The notes under the pieces are model-generated. The model had not been told where the DNA came from. It did not search any database and saw only the letters and a list, made by a program, of their open reading frames with translations. The position numbers and the translations under genes were made by a program. From an uncultured Alphaproteobacteria bacterium (GTDB lineage: Bacteria > Pseudomonadota > Alphaproteobacteria > Rs-D84), in assembly GCA_904502245.1 (NCBI GenBank), contig CAJGDN010000001.1, forward strand, positions 1-56,729: a DNA stretch of 56,729 nucleotides, given 5' to 3'. Every line of letters begins with the position of its first letter. Position 1 is the first letter of the stretch. This document shows, piece by piece, positions 49,621-56,729 of this stretch.

Positions 49621-51927
49621 TTATTTATAAATATAATATTTTTGTTCGGGGTTAGATTCGGTTCCTGGCAGGGTAAAGCAACTGTTTTTGCTGTTACAGA
49701 ATTTGATGCCGGAATTTCCTAATGTGAAAAAACATTCTGTTACTGCCGTTGCGCCAGTATATGAAGTTGTGCCGGGGGGGCATTGGGTTTCTTTGGTTGC
49801 GCCTTCTTCTGAAACATAATATCCCTCTTTGGCATCGGTGCATTTGGATGTCTTTTTATAGTATAATTCGTACGTGTCGCTGTTGTATTGGCCACTTGGG
49901 CAATCTTTTATATTGTCATCGGTAAGATACTGCCCCGAATAAACAGTCGCATAGCAGTCAGTTATGTATGTTGCGCCCGTGTGGGATTCGGTATAGGGGG
50001 CGCGGCATTGGGAGCTGCCACCGGTTCCGTCGAAGTAAACAGGGGTGCCACCCGTACAATAATATTGCTCGGGGCATGGGGTTTGGCCCGCGCCAGCATT
50101 GGCGACATAGTAGCCAGTGTAGGTTGTCAGATAGCAGCCATCTATGGATGTTGCGCTCGCCGCGGAATAGGGGTAGACGCCGCTTGTTTCAGCGTCGCAT
50201 GATTTACATTGAGTATTCATATCATCATAATAATATCCTGCGGAGCATCCGCTGGAATTTGGCTTGCACAGGTTGTTGACTATGCCGGCTTCAAACGTTG
50301 CTGTTTCCCATGATGATACGCCAGTACTGTATGCGCAGTCTTCATTACATGAAGTTTGGCCGATACCGCTTGTTGTTGTGCCACTTTGACATGCTGTGCA
50401 TGCAGATTTGCCCGTTTTGTCGGTATATGACCCCACGGGGCATGGGGTTTGTCCGGTTGCGCCATCTCCTGAAACATAATGTCCCTTTTGGGCATCGGTG
50501 CATTTGGATTGGCCCGGTTGGTCGGTATATGACCCCGCGGAGCATTTGGTTGGTTTGGTTGCGCCTTTGTTTGGGACATAATATCCCTCTTTGGCATCGG
50601 TGCATTTGGATGTGTTGTTATAGGATAAAGTGAGCGTGTTGCTGTTGTATTGGCCAGTTGGGCAATCTTTTATATTGCCATCGGTAAGATACTTCCCCGG
50701 ATTAACAATCGCATAGCAGTCTTTTTTGGATGTTGCGTCCGCATCGGAATAGGGGTAGAGGCCCTGTGTTTCATCGCTGCATGATGCGTCTCCTCCGACT
50801 GCTTGGTATTTAATATTGAAGCCACCCGTACAATAAGAGTTCGCGGGGCATGGGGTTTGGCCCGCGCCAGCATTGGCGACATAGTAGCCAGTGTAGGTTG
50901 TCAGATAGCAGCCATCTATGGATGTTGCGCTCGCCGCGGAATAGGGGTAGACGGTGGGGCATGGGGTTTGTTCGGTTGCGCCATCTTTTGAAACATAATA
51001 TCCCTCTTGGGCATCGGTGCATGCAGATTGGCCCGTTTGGTCGGTATATGACCCCGCGAGGCATTGGGTTTGTCCGATTGCGCCTTTGTTTGGGACATAA
51101 TATCCCTCTTGGGCCGGGGTGCATTTTGTCCCATCGCTGGAAAAATGTCCTTCGTCACATTGTTTACATTCTTGGCCGTTTGGTTCATATCCAAGTTCGC
51201 ATGATTTGATTTTGCATTTTCCGCCTGTTTCCCATTCGTATACATTTTCGCTGTTTGTACAATCGGTACAGGATGTGAAATCATCATTAGATGTTGTGCC
51301 AACTGGACATTCTGCGCATCCGGATGTCTTGTTATAGTCTAAAGTGTACATGCTGCTGTTGTATTGGCCAGTTGGGCAATCTTTTATATTGCCATCGGTA
51401 AGATACTTCCCCGGATTAACAGTCGCATAGCAGTCAGTTATGCCTGTTGCGCCCGTGTGGGATTTGGTATAGGGGGCGGGGCATGATTCACATTGATTAT
51501 TCCCATCATGATAATATCCTGCGGCGCATCCGTCGGATTTTGGCGTGCACAGTTTTGTGACTATGCCGGCTTCAAACGTTGCTGTTTCCCATTCTGATAC
51601 GCCAGCACTGTTCTTGCAGTTTGCCTCACATGAAATTTGGCCGGTGCCGTTTGTTGTTTTACCACCTGTACATGCTGTGCATTCATATTGGCCCGGTTCG
51701 TTGGTATATGACCCCGCGGGGCATGGTTTACAAACGGGGTCGTCTAAAGTACAATATTGGCCTGCATCGCACTGACATGTTATGGTTGTATCCGAAGTAT
51801 CGGTGCCATCTCCGGTTTCTTGTTCTAATTCTGTCGCAGTAGAATGTGCGGGGGCGGTCAAAATTGCCGGAAAAAATACAGCGCATATTCTGATGAAGAA
51901 TGCAAATATTTTTAATGTTTTTGGCAT
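49621..51927 (-). CDS. Large secreted Cys-rich repeat protein, 768 aa
   Basis: An exported surface protein. A signal peptide (about 1-30) and short acidic region lead into more than a dozen Cys-rich modules of the ephrin-receptor/TNFR-like type: CKPCPAGSYTNEPGQYECTAC, YYVPNKGA, CPTGQYN, SGCAECPVGTTS. Two or three cysteines per module would form disulfides. Repeats at DNA level are very similar, with two copies of a 109-bp block (50071-50179 and 50845-50953). AAGGGAA lies seven bases upstream of ATG 51927. It follows the 998-aa gene by 20 bases in one operon. No anchor or barrel is visible. Role unknown; adhesion or matrix is inference. Confidence 0.8.
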   Translation of the reverse strand: MPKTLKIFAFFIRICAVFFPAILTAPAHSTATELEQETGDGTDTSDTTITCQCDAGQYCTLDDPVCKPCPAGSYTNEPGQYECTACTGGKTTNGTGQISCEANCKNSAGVSEWETATFEAGIVTKLCTPKSDGCAAGYYHDGNNQCESCPAPYTKSHTGATGITDCYATVNPGKYLTDGNIKDCPTGQYNSSMYTLDYNKTSGCAECPVGTTSNDDFTSCTDCTNSENVYEWETGGKCKIKSCELGYEPNGQECKQCDEGHFSSDGTKCTPAQEGYYVPNKGAIGQTQCLAGSYTDQTGQSACTDAQEGYYVSKDGATEQTPCPTVYPYSAASATSIDGCYLTTYTGYYVANAGAGQTPCPANSYCTGGFNIKYQAVGGDASCSDETQGLYPYSDADATSKKDCYAIVNPGKYLTDGNIKDCPTGQYNSNTLTLSYNNTSKCTDAKEGYYVPNKGATKPTKCSAGSYTDQPGQSKCTDAQKGHYVSGDGATGQTPCPVGSYTDKTGKSACTACQSGTTTSGIGQTSCNEDCAYSTGVSSWETATFEAGIVNNLCKPNSSGCSAGYYYDDMNTQCKSCDAETSGVYPYSAASATSIDGCYLTTYTGYYVANAGAGQTPCPEQYYCTGGTPVYFDGTGGSSQCRAPYTESHTGATYITDCYATVYSGQYLTDDNIKDCPSGQYNSDTYELYYKKTSKCTDAKEGYYVSEEGATKETQCPPGTTSYTGATAVTECFFTLGNSGIKFCNSKNSCFTLPGTESNPEQKYYIYK
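50071..50179. repeat. 109-bp direct repeat, copy 1
   Basis: Identical, by eye, to 50845-50953, 774 bases away (258 codons, so the frame is kept). Inside the Cys-rich gene. Confidence 0.8.
50641..50706. repeat. 66-bp direct repeat, copy 1
   Basis: Identical, by eye, to 51355-51420 (offset 714, 238 codons). A diverged third copy begins near 49880. Confidence 0.7.
50845..50953. repeat. 109-bp direct repeat, copy 2
   Basis: Second copy of the block at 50071-50179, in the same reading frame. Confidence 0.8.
51355..51420. repeat. 66-bp direct repeat, copy 2
   Basis: Second copy of the block at 50641-50706. Confidence 0.7.
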
Positions 51928-51947
51928 ATTATTTATTCCCTTTTATT

Positions 51948-54944
51948 TTAGTTATTGTAGTCAACTGACCATGCAGCTGGCGTTTTACATTCTGTGGATC
52001 CGTCGGTGTGTGTCCATGAACATTTGATGTTTTCTATTTTAATGGTATTGATGTTATAGATGTTTCCGGAATCTAATATGGGGTCTGATATGGGGGTGGC
52101 ATTATCTATTACGCATTTGAATTCACAGCGACCATTGGTATGATGTCCAGGGTAATAATAACTGATTACGTTGGCGTACGTGGTATTGCCAAAGATTGTC
52201 AGGGGGTCAACAATTATTCCTTTGTCGCTGCGCAGTACGTATATGCCATCGCAATTTACCGTATTGTCGCCGGCTGTACCTATTAATATGTTATTAGATG
52301 AGGTGTCACTAATGCACATTAAGGTAAAGTTATAATCACCAATTTGTATTGGCATGATTGGGGTATATCGATTATCGTTTTCGCGCCAGCATAAGTCATA
52401 GCTATGTAAGTTATAGTTATAGTTTTCGATCTTTTTATTGCTGTAGGCGCCATTACTTAAATCAGAACTTTTATAAGAATAAGATCCATAGGTAAGATCG
52501 CTGTTTTGGTTGCAACAGTATTCTTGATTGGTATTGGTATGTTTTTTATTGGTTTGGCAACAGTTTGTAGTTTTATCATCTTCTGTAGTAGTTTTATCAT
52601 CTTCTGTAACGGTCATGAAGTAGGATTCAGCTTGGCACATCAGGTAATCGTCGGCAGTAGCTGTTGCCAGGTTGCAGCCGGTGTCTGTCATAACGTAGTC
52701 GATTGGACAACGTTTAATAGAACAGTTGTTTGGATAGTTGATGGTGTATGTGTTGTCTGCAAACCATGATAACAATGTTTCGTGACCAGAAACAGGGGTT
52801 AAAATTTTGTTTTCATCGGAATTAGCTGTGTCTGTTACGTCATATTTGCAATTACCCCATATTTCTTCGGCCAGAAGACATTTGTAGCATTCTGTTGGGT
52901 TATTATTGCATTTTGTGGAGCATATCTCATTTATTGGCTCCTCTGTTGAGGTAAAACCATAAATTTCTTGGTATATAGCTGTATTTCTATTTTCAGTGGT
53001 GCGGTTCTGGGATTCCATAATTTCATTGATGGTACCGTCACCCGCGTCTGCAATGCAGTTTATTACGTCGTCCCAACATATTTTGCGTTCCAAAATTGAA
53101 TGACGGTTAACAGAATTTGTGATGTCATTACATAGACCAAAGCTGTCACTTAACGCGGCACAATTTTTTACAATACAGTTGCGCCCAATTTCGCGACATG
53201 TAGACATAATGGTTTCATATGTTTTTTCCAGCGCAATGTCTGTTATGCCACTTTCCCATTCAGATGTCGATGGATTTTCGTTGTTGCCAGTGTCGCTGTT
53301 AATGTCTGCTGCAAATAATGCACTGCACGCTGTTTTTACTTCGGAACACATGGCAGCCGCAGTTCTGTCTGCGGAAACGCCAAATACAGATAATGCGCGT
53401 TCGTCAAAATCAGTAATGGTCTGTAAAGCATTGTCCAGACACTGGGTCGTTAATGTGGTACATGATTGACGAACCTGTTCCAGTTTGGCGTCCTGGGCCA
53501 GTTTGATTTGCGCCAATGCGTCATCAATAAACTGATCCCAGACGATGTCGGAAACATCCTGGCATTTTTCCATGGCTGGTTCTAGGAATTTGCGTTTGCT
53601 ATCCAGAAATAGCACATATCGTGAATTTTTGCTGGACCATGTTTCGGTGTCGCTGCTGGGGCGTATTATTAAATTGCGCAGATTTGCCAAATTTGTTGAT
53701 AATATCGCCGCACCAGTCGATGGGTTTATATATTGACCGGATGTGTCCAAACACTTTCCCATTTCTTCACCACATACAGTCGAATTTGTAAGCATGTCTA
53801 GCATTTTAGACTTGCAGGTCAGAATGTCGTCCGAATTTCGTTGTTGGTGTACTTCTAGACGTGACATGTCCAACAGGGCGCTGTTTTCAAAAACTTTGGT
53901 GCGGGCTTGGTCTGATTGGGTCTGAAATGTCTTTTTTACAGTGTTGCAATCCTGTTCAATCAACATTTGATATCCCCCTTCGGCAATGGATAATTCTTCG
54001 GGGGAACATACCTCTAGTGCCATTTCGCGACATACAGGCAGCGCCGCAGAGTATAATGCAGTGCCAGATTTTGTCGTCGTAGATGCCGCAGCCATGGAAT
54101 CAATAGAATCAAACGCAGAATCCATATCCAATGACAGTGATATGGCGTTCAGATTTTGGTCGAAATTGCTGTCATCAAAGCTGGTGTTTAGTTTTTTTGC
54201 AATTTCATCCAGGTGCTTTTTTGATTCGGATTTGTCCGCAGTATCAAAAGCTAATTCCCCGGCTGTTGCTTGGTTCAGGACGGCTGCGTCTTCTTTGTCC
54301 ATGCTGACCGTTAATAGGCGCTGTCCAAAATCCAGCAGTTTTTCTTCAACCAGGTCCAGATTCTCTTGCAGGCCACGGAATTCATTTATGCGCGTCGAAC
54401 ATGCACAACGTTTTAGCTGGGTGTCTTTGTTCGCACAGAACTCATCCATGCATTCGTAAAATACACTGCGGCATTTTGTCGCGTCACGTGCCAGAATATC
54501 TTCGCGGGTGATGGTGGGCTGAGACGTGGCACTGCGCCCGCGGTTGGTCAGACGGGATGTGTTTGTGCGCGTTTTTTCAGAACGTGTTGTTATGCCAGAA
54601 CGCGCAGTCGTTGCCGAACGTGTCGGTGTTGTTGCAGTACGGGATGATAGTGTCTTTTTCTGTGGGGTGGTCGCAGTGCGTGATGAAATCGCGCGTGTCG
54701 CAGTTGTGGCGGTACGTTCGCGAACCGATGTGTTGGCAGCCGTGCGTGCAGTTGTTGTCGATGTCGTAGATGGCGTTGTTTTGCGAGGGGTGACCGTCCC
54801 ACGTTCGCGCGCAGATGTCGGATGCGCAACTGTTGCAGTGCGACGTGGTACACTGCGTGATACTGTTTTTACATTGTTAGCCACCGCCGTGTTCATTATC
54901 AACGGCGCAATACACGCAGTAAAAAGCAGTCTGATTCCCTTCAT
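51948..54944 (-). CDS. Large exported protein with Thr/Arg-rich N-terminus, 998 aa
   Basis: Family unknown. The signal peptide is residues 1-23 (MKGIRLLFTACIAPLIMNTAVA). A Thr/Arg/Ser-rich low-complexity region (about 25-147) contains repeated RTATT-like units. Beyond it is a helical body with a Cys cluster (TKCRSVFYECMDEFCANKDTQLKRCACS, about 157-185) and further paired cysteines throughout (VCREMALEVCS, CTTLTTQCL). The last 250 residues are Asn/Thr/Tyr-rich with more Cys. The start codon has AAAAAGG directly next to it, a poor spacing, but the signal peptide supports it. It is the first gene of an operon with the Cys-rich repeat protein. The basic N-terminus could bind polyanions; that is inference. 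Confidence 0.75.
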   Translation of the reverse strand: MKGIRLLFTACIAPLIMNTAVANNVKTVSRSVPRRTATVAHPTSARERGTVTPRKTTPSTTSTTTARTAANTSVRERTATTATRAISSRTATTPQKKTLSSRTATTPTRSATTARSGITTRSEKTRTNTSRLTNRGRSATSQPTITREDILARDATKCRSVFYECMDEFCANKDTQLKRCACSTRINEFRGLQENLDLVEEKLLDFGQRLLTVSMDKEDAAVLNQATAGELAFDTADKSESKKHLDEIAKKLNTSFDDSNFDQNLNAISLSLDMDSAFDSIDSMAAASTTTKSGTALYSAALPVCREMALEVCSPEELSIAEGGYQMLIEQDCNTVKKTFQTQSDQARTKVFENSALLDMSRLEVHQQRNSDDILTCKSKMLDMLTNSTVCGEEMGKCLDTSGQYINPSTGAAILSTNLANLRNLIIRPSSDTETWSSKNSRYVLFLDSKRKFLEPAMEKCQDVSDIVWDQFIDDALAQIKLAQDAKLEQVRQSCTTLTTQCLDNALQTITDFDERALSVFGVSADRTAAAMCSEVKTACSALFAADINSDTGNNENPSTSEWESGITDIALEKTYETIMSTCREIGRNCIVKNCAALSDSFGLCNDITNSVNRHSILERKICWDDVINCIADAGDGTINEIMESQNRTTENRNTAIYQEIYGFTSTEEPINEICSTKCNNNPTECYKCLLAEEIWGNCKYDVTDTANSDENKILTPVSGHETLLSWFADNTYTINYPNNCSIKRCPIDYVMTDTGCNLATATADDYLMCQAESYFMTVTEDDKTTTEDDKTTNCCQTNKKHTNTNQEYCCNQNSDLTYGSYSYKSSDLSNGAYSNKKIENYNYNLHSYDLCWRENDNRYTPIMPIQIGDYNFTLMCISDTSSNNILIGTAGDNTVNCDGIYVLRSDKGIIVDPLTIFGNTTYANVISYYYPGHHTNGRCEFKCVIDNATPISDPILDSGNIYNINTIKIENIKCSWTHTDGSTECKTPAAWSVDYNN

Positions 54945-54963
54945 CCTTTTTCTTATAAATGTT

Positions 54964-54991
54964 ATTTTATCAGATTTGAAAAAGTGGGCAA
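54964..54991 (-). promoter_or_regulatory. Promoter of the 998-aa and 768-aa gene operon
   Basis: On the minus strand, TTGCCC (54991-54986), 16-base spacer, TAAAAT (54969-54964), about 20 bases before the start codon. Confidence 0.5.
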
Positions 54992-55045
54992 GTGGAAATA
55001 ATAAAAAAATTGATGTTTTTTATCTTTTTTTTGGTTGCAAAATGC

Positions 55046-55130
55046 TGGTGCGACCAGGGGGAATCGAACCCCCACGGGTTGCCCCACAGCATCCTTAGTG
55101 CTGTGCGTCTACCAGTTCCGCCATGGTCGC
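55046..55130 (-). tRNA. tRNA-Leu (anticodon AAG)
   Basis: An 85-nt class II tRNA with perfect GCGACCA/TGGTCGC acceptor stem, D-arm GGCGGAACTGGTAGACGC, anticodon arm CAGCA-CTAAGGA-TGCTG giving AAG, variable arm TGGGGCAACCCG, T-arm GGGGGTTCGATTCCCCC, and encoded CCA. Anticodon AAG for CUN leucine is unusual: most bacteria use GAG. A34 would need deamination to inosine to read CUC. Confidence 0.95.
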
Positions 55131-55226
55131 ATAAGACGGTGTATATTTTTAGCAAGTTGATATTTGTTTTTCAACCTTTTTTGTGATAAAATTATCCCAA
55201 AAGGAAATTTAAGGGAAGGAACACTA

Positions 55227-56729
55227 ATGAAAAAACTGTCATATATGTTGTTAAATTGTTCGTTGTTTGCAATGATGCCAGTGTTGGCAAATGCTGCAGG
55301 GACGTATTATAACGGAAATACATATCAATCACCACAAACGGCACGTTATTCACAACAGTCATATTCGCAGCGTGCGCGGACGAATTCTTATTCGCAAAGT
55401 GGGTATGGGGCGTATAATCGTAATTCTTATTCGTCGGCTGTTTATTCGAATCCAAATGCACGATATAACCAGAATGCGCGTGGCGCACAGACAGCGCAAT
55501 CATCAAAACAGGATGCGGCAACTCGTTCTGCAACACAAGGGTTTAGTTTGGGGGCGGGGATTTCTCGTCAGACTTCTATGTGGCAGTTTGAGATGAAGGA
55601 ATCTGCATCAATTCTGCATTATGATAATGTCGATTGGAATGTTTTTGATGTAAATGCAGGGTATAAATTTAATGCAGGTAATACGCCAATGCAAATTATG
55701 GCAGGCTTTAAGTATGGTGTGCAGGCGGGCGAATCAACCATGGTTGATGATGATATTACCAACGGTGGATATTTTGTGACCGAATGGGGCCAGGATATCG
55801 ATAAAGATGGTGTCGTAGATAAGGTCTTGGGAAATCAAATCGGGAATGCGTTGTCAATCGGGACCGCAAAAGATGGGTCAATGATGGAATTTAATGCAGG
55901 GATTGGTTTGACTGACTTCTTTAAGTGGGGGAATGTTAAAATTACACCGTCAATTGGATGGCGCTATTTGAAATATACGCTGGAAACACATAATAATCAT
56001 GGTTTGTCGGTTGATTACTATGACGGAGAAGGTGGCTGTGTTGCCGTGCCGGGCAACGATGAAGTGCAATGTGATCCAGTGCTGATTTTCTATGATAGTG
56101 CGGGGAATCAGTTTTTGGCGTCGCGCAGCGATACAAATGGTGATGGGGCCATTGACATGAACGATGAAATACAGATTCCAAGTGGGTATAACTTTGTAAA
56201 TGCCGGTGGGACATATTATTATGGACAGCCAGGAATTAGTCATAAGTACGAAGTTGAATGGTCTGGTCCATATTTTGCGTTGGACATGTTGTATGATATT
56301 AATCAGAATAATTCTGTTAATGCATATTTGGAATTGGGATTGCCGTCTTATACAGCGACTGGGGATCAGCCGTATCGTTTTGACTGGCAGCATCCAAAGT
56401 CGGTGGAAGACAGCACGGGTATTGGTGGCGCGTTCCATTTGGGGATGGGGGCGAACTGGTCAACAGCAATTACAGACAGGGTTGCATTGTCAGTTGGTTT
56501 GACGTATGATTACTATACTGTGTCTGATGCAGATGCGAAAACATACCTTAGTGAAGAGTATTATATGGGGATTTATAATGATCGCCTGAATAATAAATAT
56601 GCGGGTGATGAACAAAAAATGTTGGAAGAAGATGTGATTGCTAAAAATATTATGGCATTGAAAGGTGAATGTCCGGGTTGGGTATGTACATCAAATGGCG
56701 AAATAGAATCCTTCTATAAATCAATGGGG
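55227..56729 (+). CDS. Omptin-like outer membrane barrel, partial (C-terminus beyond window)
   Basis: The frame stays open to the window end (501 codons so far). A signal peptide (MKKLSYMLLNCSLFAMMPVLANA) and a Tyr/Ser/Asn/Gln-rich linker (about 24-100, with SYSQ and NSYSS units) precede a beta-rich domain. Segments such as LHYDNVDWNVFDVNAGYKF, MVDDDI, TPSIGWRYLKYTLETHN, GISHKYEVEWSGPYFALDMLY and ITDRVALSVGLTYDYYTV resemble omptin strands in order, by memory. Candidate Asp residues are seen (MVDDD), but the omptin DxH is only FDWQH, so protease activity is uncertain. An AAGGGAAGGA site precedes the ATG. Confidence 0.6.
   Translation, partial: MKKLSYMLLNCSLFAMMPVLANAAGTYYNGNTYQSPQTARYSQQSYSQRARTNSYSQSGYGAYNRNSYSSAVYSNPNARYNQNARGAQTAQSSKQDAATRSATQGFSLGAGISRQTSMWQFEMKESASILHYDNVDWNVFDVNAGYKFNAGNTPMQIMAGFKYGVQAGESTMVDDDITNGGYFVTEWGQDIDKDGVVDKVLGNQIGNALSIGTAKDGSMMEFNAGIGLTDFFKWGNVKITPSIGWRYLKYTLETHNNHGLSVDYYDGEGGCVAVPGNDEVQCDPVLIFYDSAGNQFLASRSDTNGDGAIDMNDEIQIPSGYNFVNAGGTYYYGQPGISHKYEVEWSGPYFALDMLYDINQNNSVNAYLELGLPSYTATGDQPYRFDWQHPKSVEDSTGIGGAFHLGMGANWSTAITDRVALSVGLTYDYYTVSDADAKTYLSEEYYMGIYNDRLNNKYAGDEQKMLEEDVIAKNIMALKGECPGWVCTSNGEIESFYKSMG

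Noticed and set aside
50071..51420. CRISPR-like or transposon repeats
   Set aside because: The repeats are in frame within a coding gene, of unequal size, and have no spacer pattern.
54526..55098. 190-codon plus-strand frame opposite the 998-aa gene
   Set aside because: Shadow of the Thr/Arg-rich repeat region (reads as Val/Arg runs) and ends in tRNA sequence.

Overview
The window looks like a stretch of chromosome from a host-associated, probably anaerobic alphaproteobacterium of moderately low GC (my impression is about 40%, not counted). It has a Gram-negative envelope set (LptC/LptB, a BamE-like lipoprotein, a PpiD-like chaperone, OmpA-like and autotransporter proteins), a CarD-family regulator, and pyruvate:ferredoxin oxidoreductase in place of any visible pyruvate dehydrogenase. 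It also has a large secretome of Cys-rich, receptor-like repeat proteins. From memory this combination fits uncultured gut Alphaproteobacteria (lineages labelled RF32 or 'Azospirillum CAG'); that placement is inference. Genes are mostly single or in pairs, and nearly every transcription unit ends in an obvious hairpin plus T-run.

Layout. 1-5.8 kb: a small unknown gene, tpiA-grpE, a PpiD-like chaperone, tRNA-Leu(CAA), rpmB and a DUF4301-type gene. 5.8-12.2 kb: clpB without its N-domain, behind a heat-shock-type promoter; an OmpA-like lipoprotein; a 47-aa gene between a consensus promoter and a strong terminator; a Cys-rich secreted protein; a divergent ClpP-like protein. 12.3-20.7 kb: nifJ-bamE, three unknown exported proteins, carD, and lptC-lptB without lptA. 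20.7-27.7 kb: a degenerate-Fic plus APH-kinase operon, ctpA, a structured region resembling phage C4/ash loci, a Pmp-type autotransporter, and a 35-aa Cys-rich mini-protein. 27.8-32.3 kb: tRNA-Pro(GGG), three orphan genes, corA, and an orphan VirB11-like ATPase. 32.4-38 kb: a lipoprotein, FKBP, rpsF-rpsR, rplI, ssb, a subtilisin-like exported protease and recO. 38-49.6 kb: a DsbA-like protein, clpP-clpX, a BOF protein, a small Cys-rich protein followed by a radical SAM enzyme, tyrS-envC, polA, a beta-barrel protein and pth. 49.6-56.7 kb: two large Cys-containing surface proteins in tandem, tRNA-Leu(AAG), and an omptin-like barrel cut off by the window end.

How they fit together. ClpB, GrpE, ClpXP, the PpiD-like protein, the FKBP lipoprotein, CtpA and the DsbA-like protein form a protein-quality-control set. 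The DsbA-like oxidase fits the many exported Cys-rich proteins. Several genes have a -10 box only 6-8 nt before the start codon and no Shine-Dalgarno sequence, so leaderless mRNAs seem to be common. Three scattered minus-strand genes (ClpP-like, Fic-like, subtilisin-like) share an unusually similar promoter.

The strongest candidates for something undescribed are the Cys-rich peptide plus radical SAM pair (41.9-43.3 kb), the histidine-less Fic plus kinase operon (20.7-22.4 kb), the orphan ClpP-like protein (11.5-12.2 kb), and the 47-aa and 35-aa genes.
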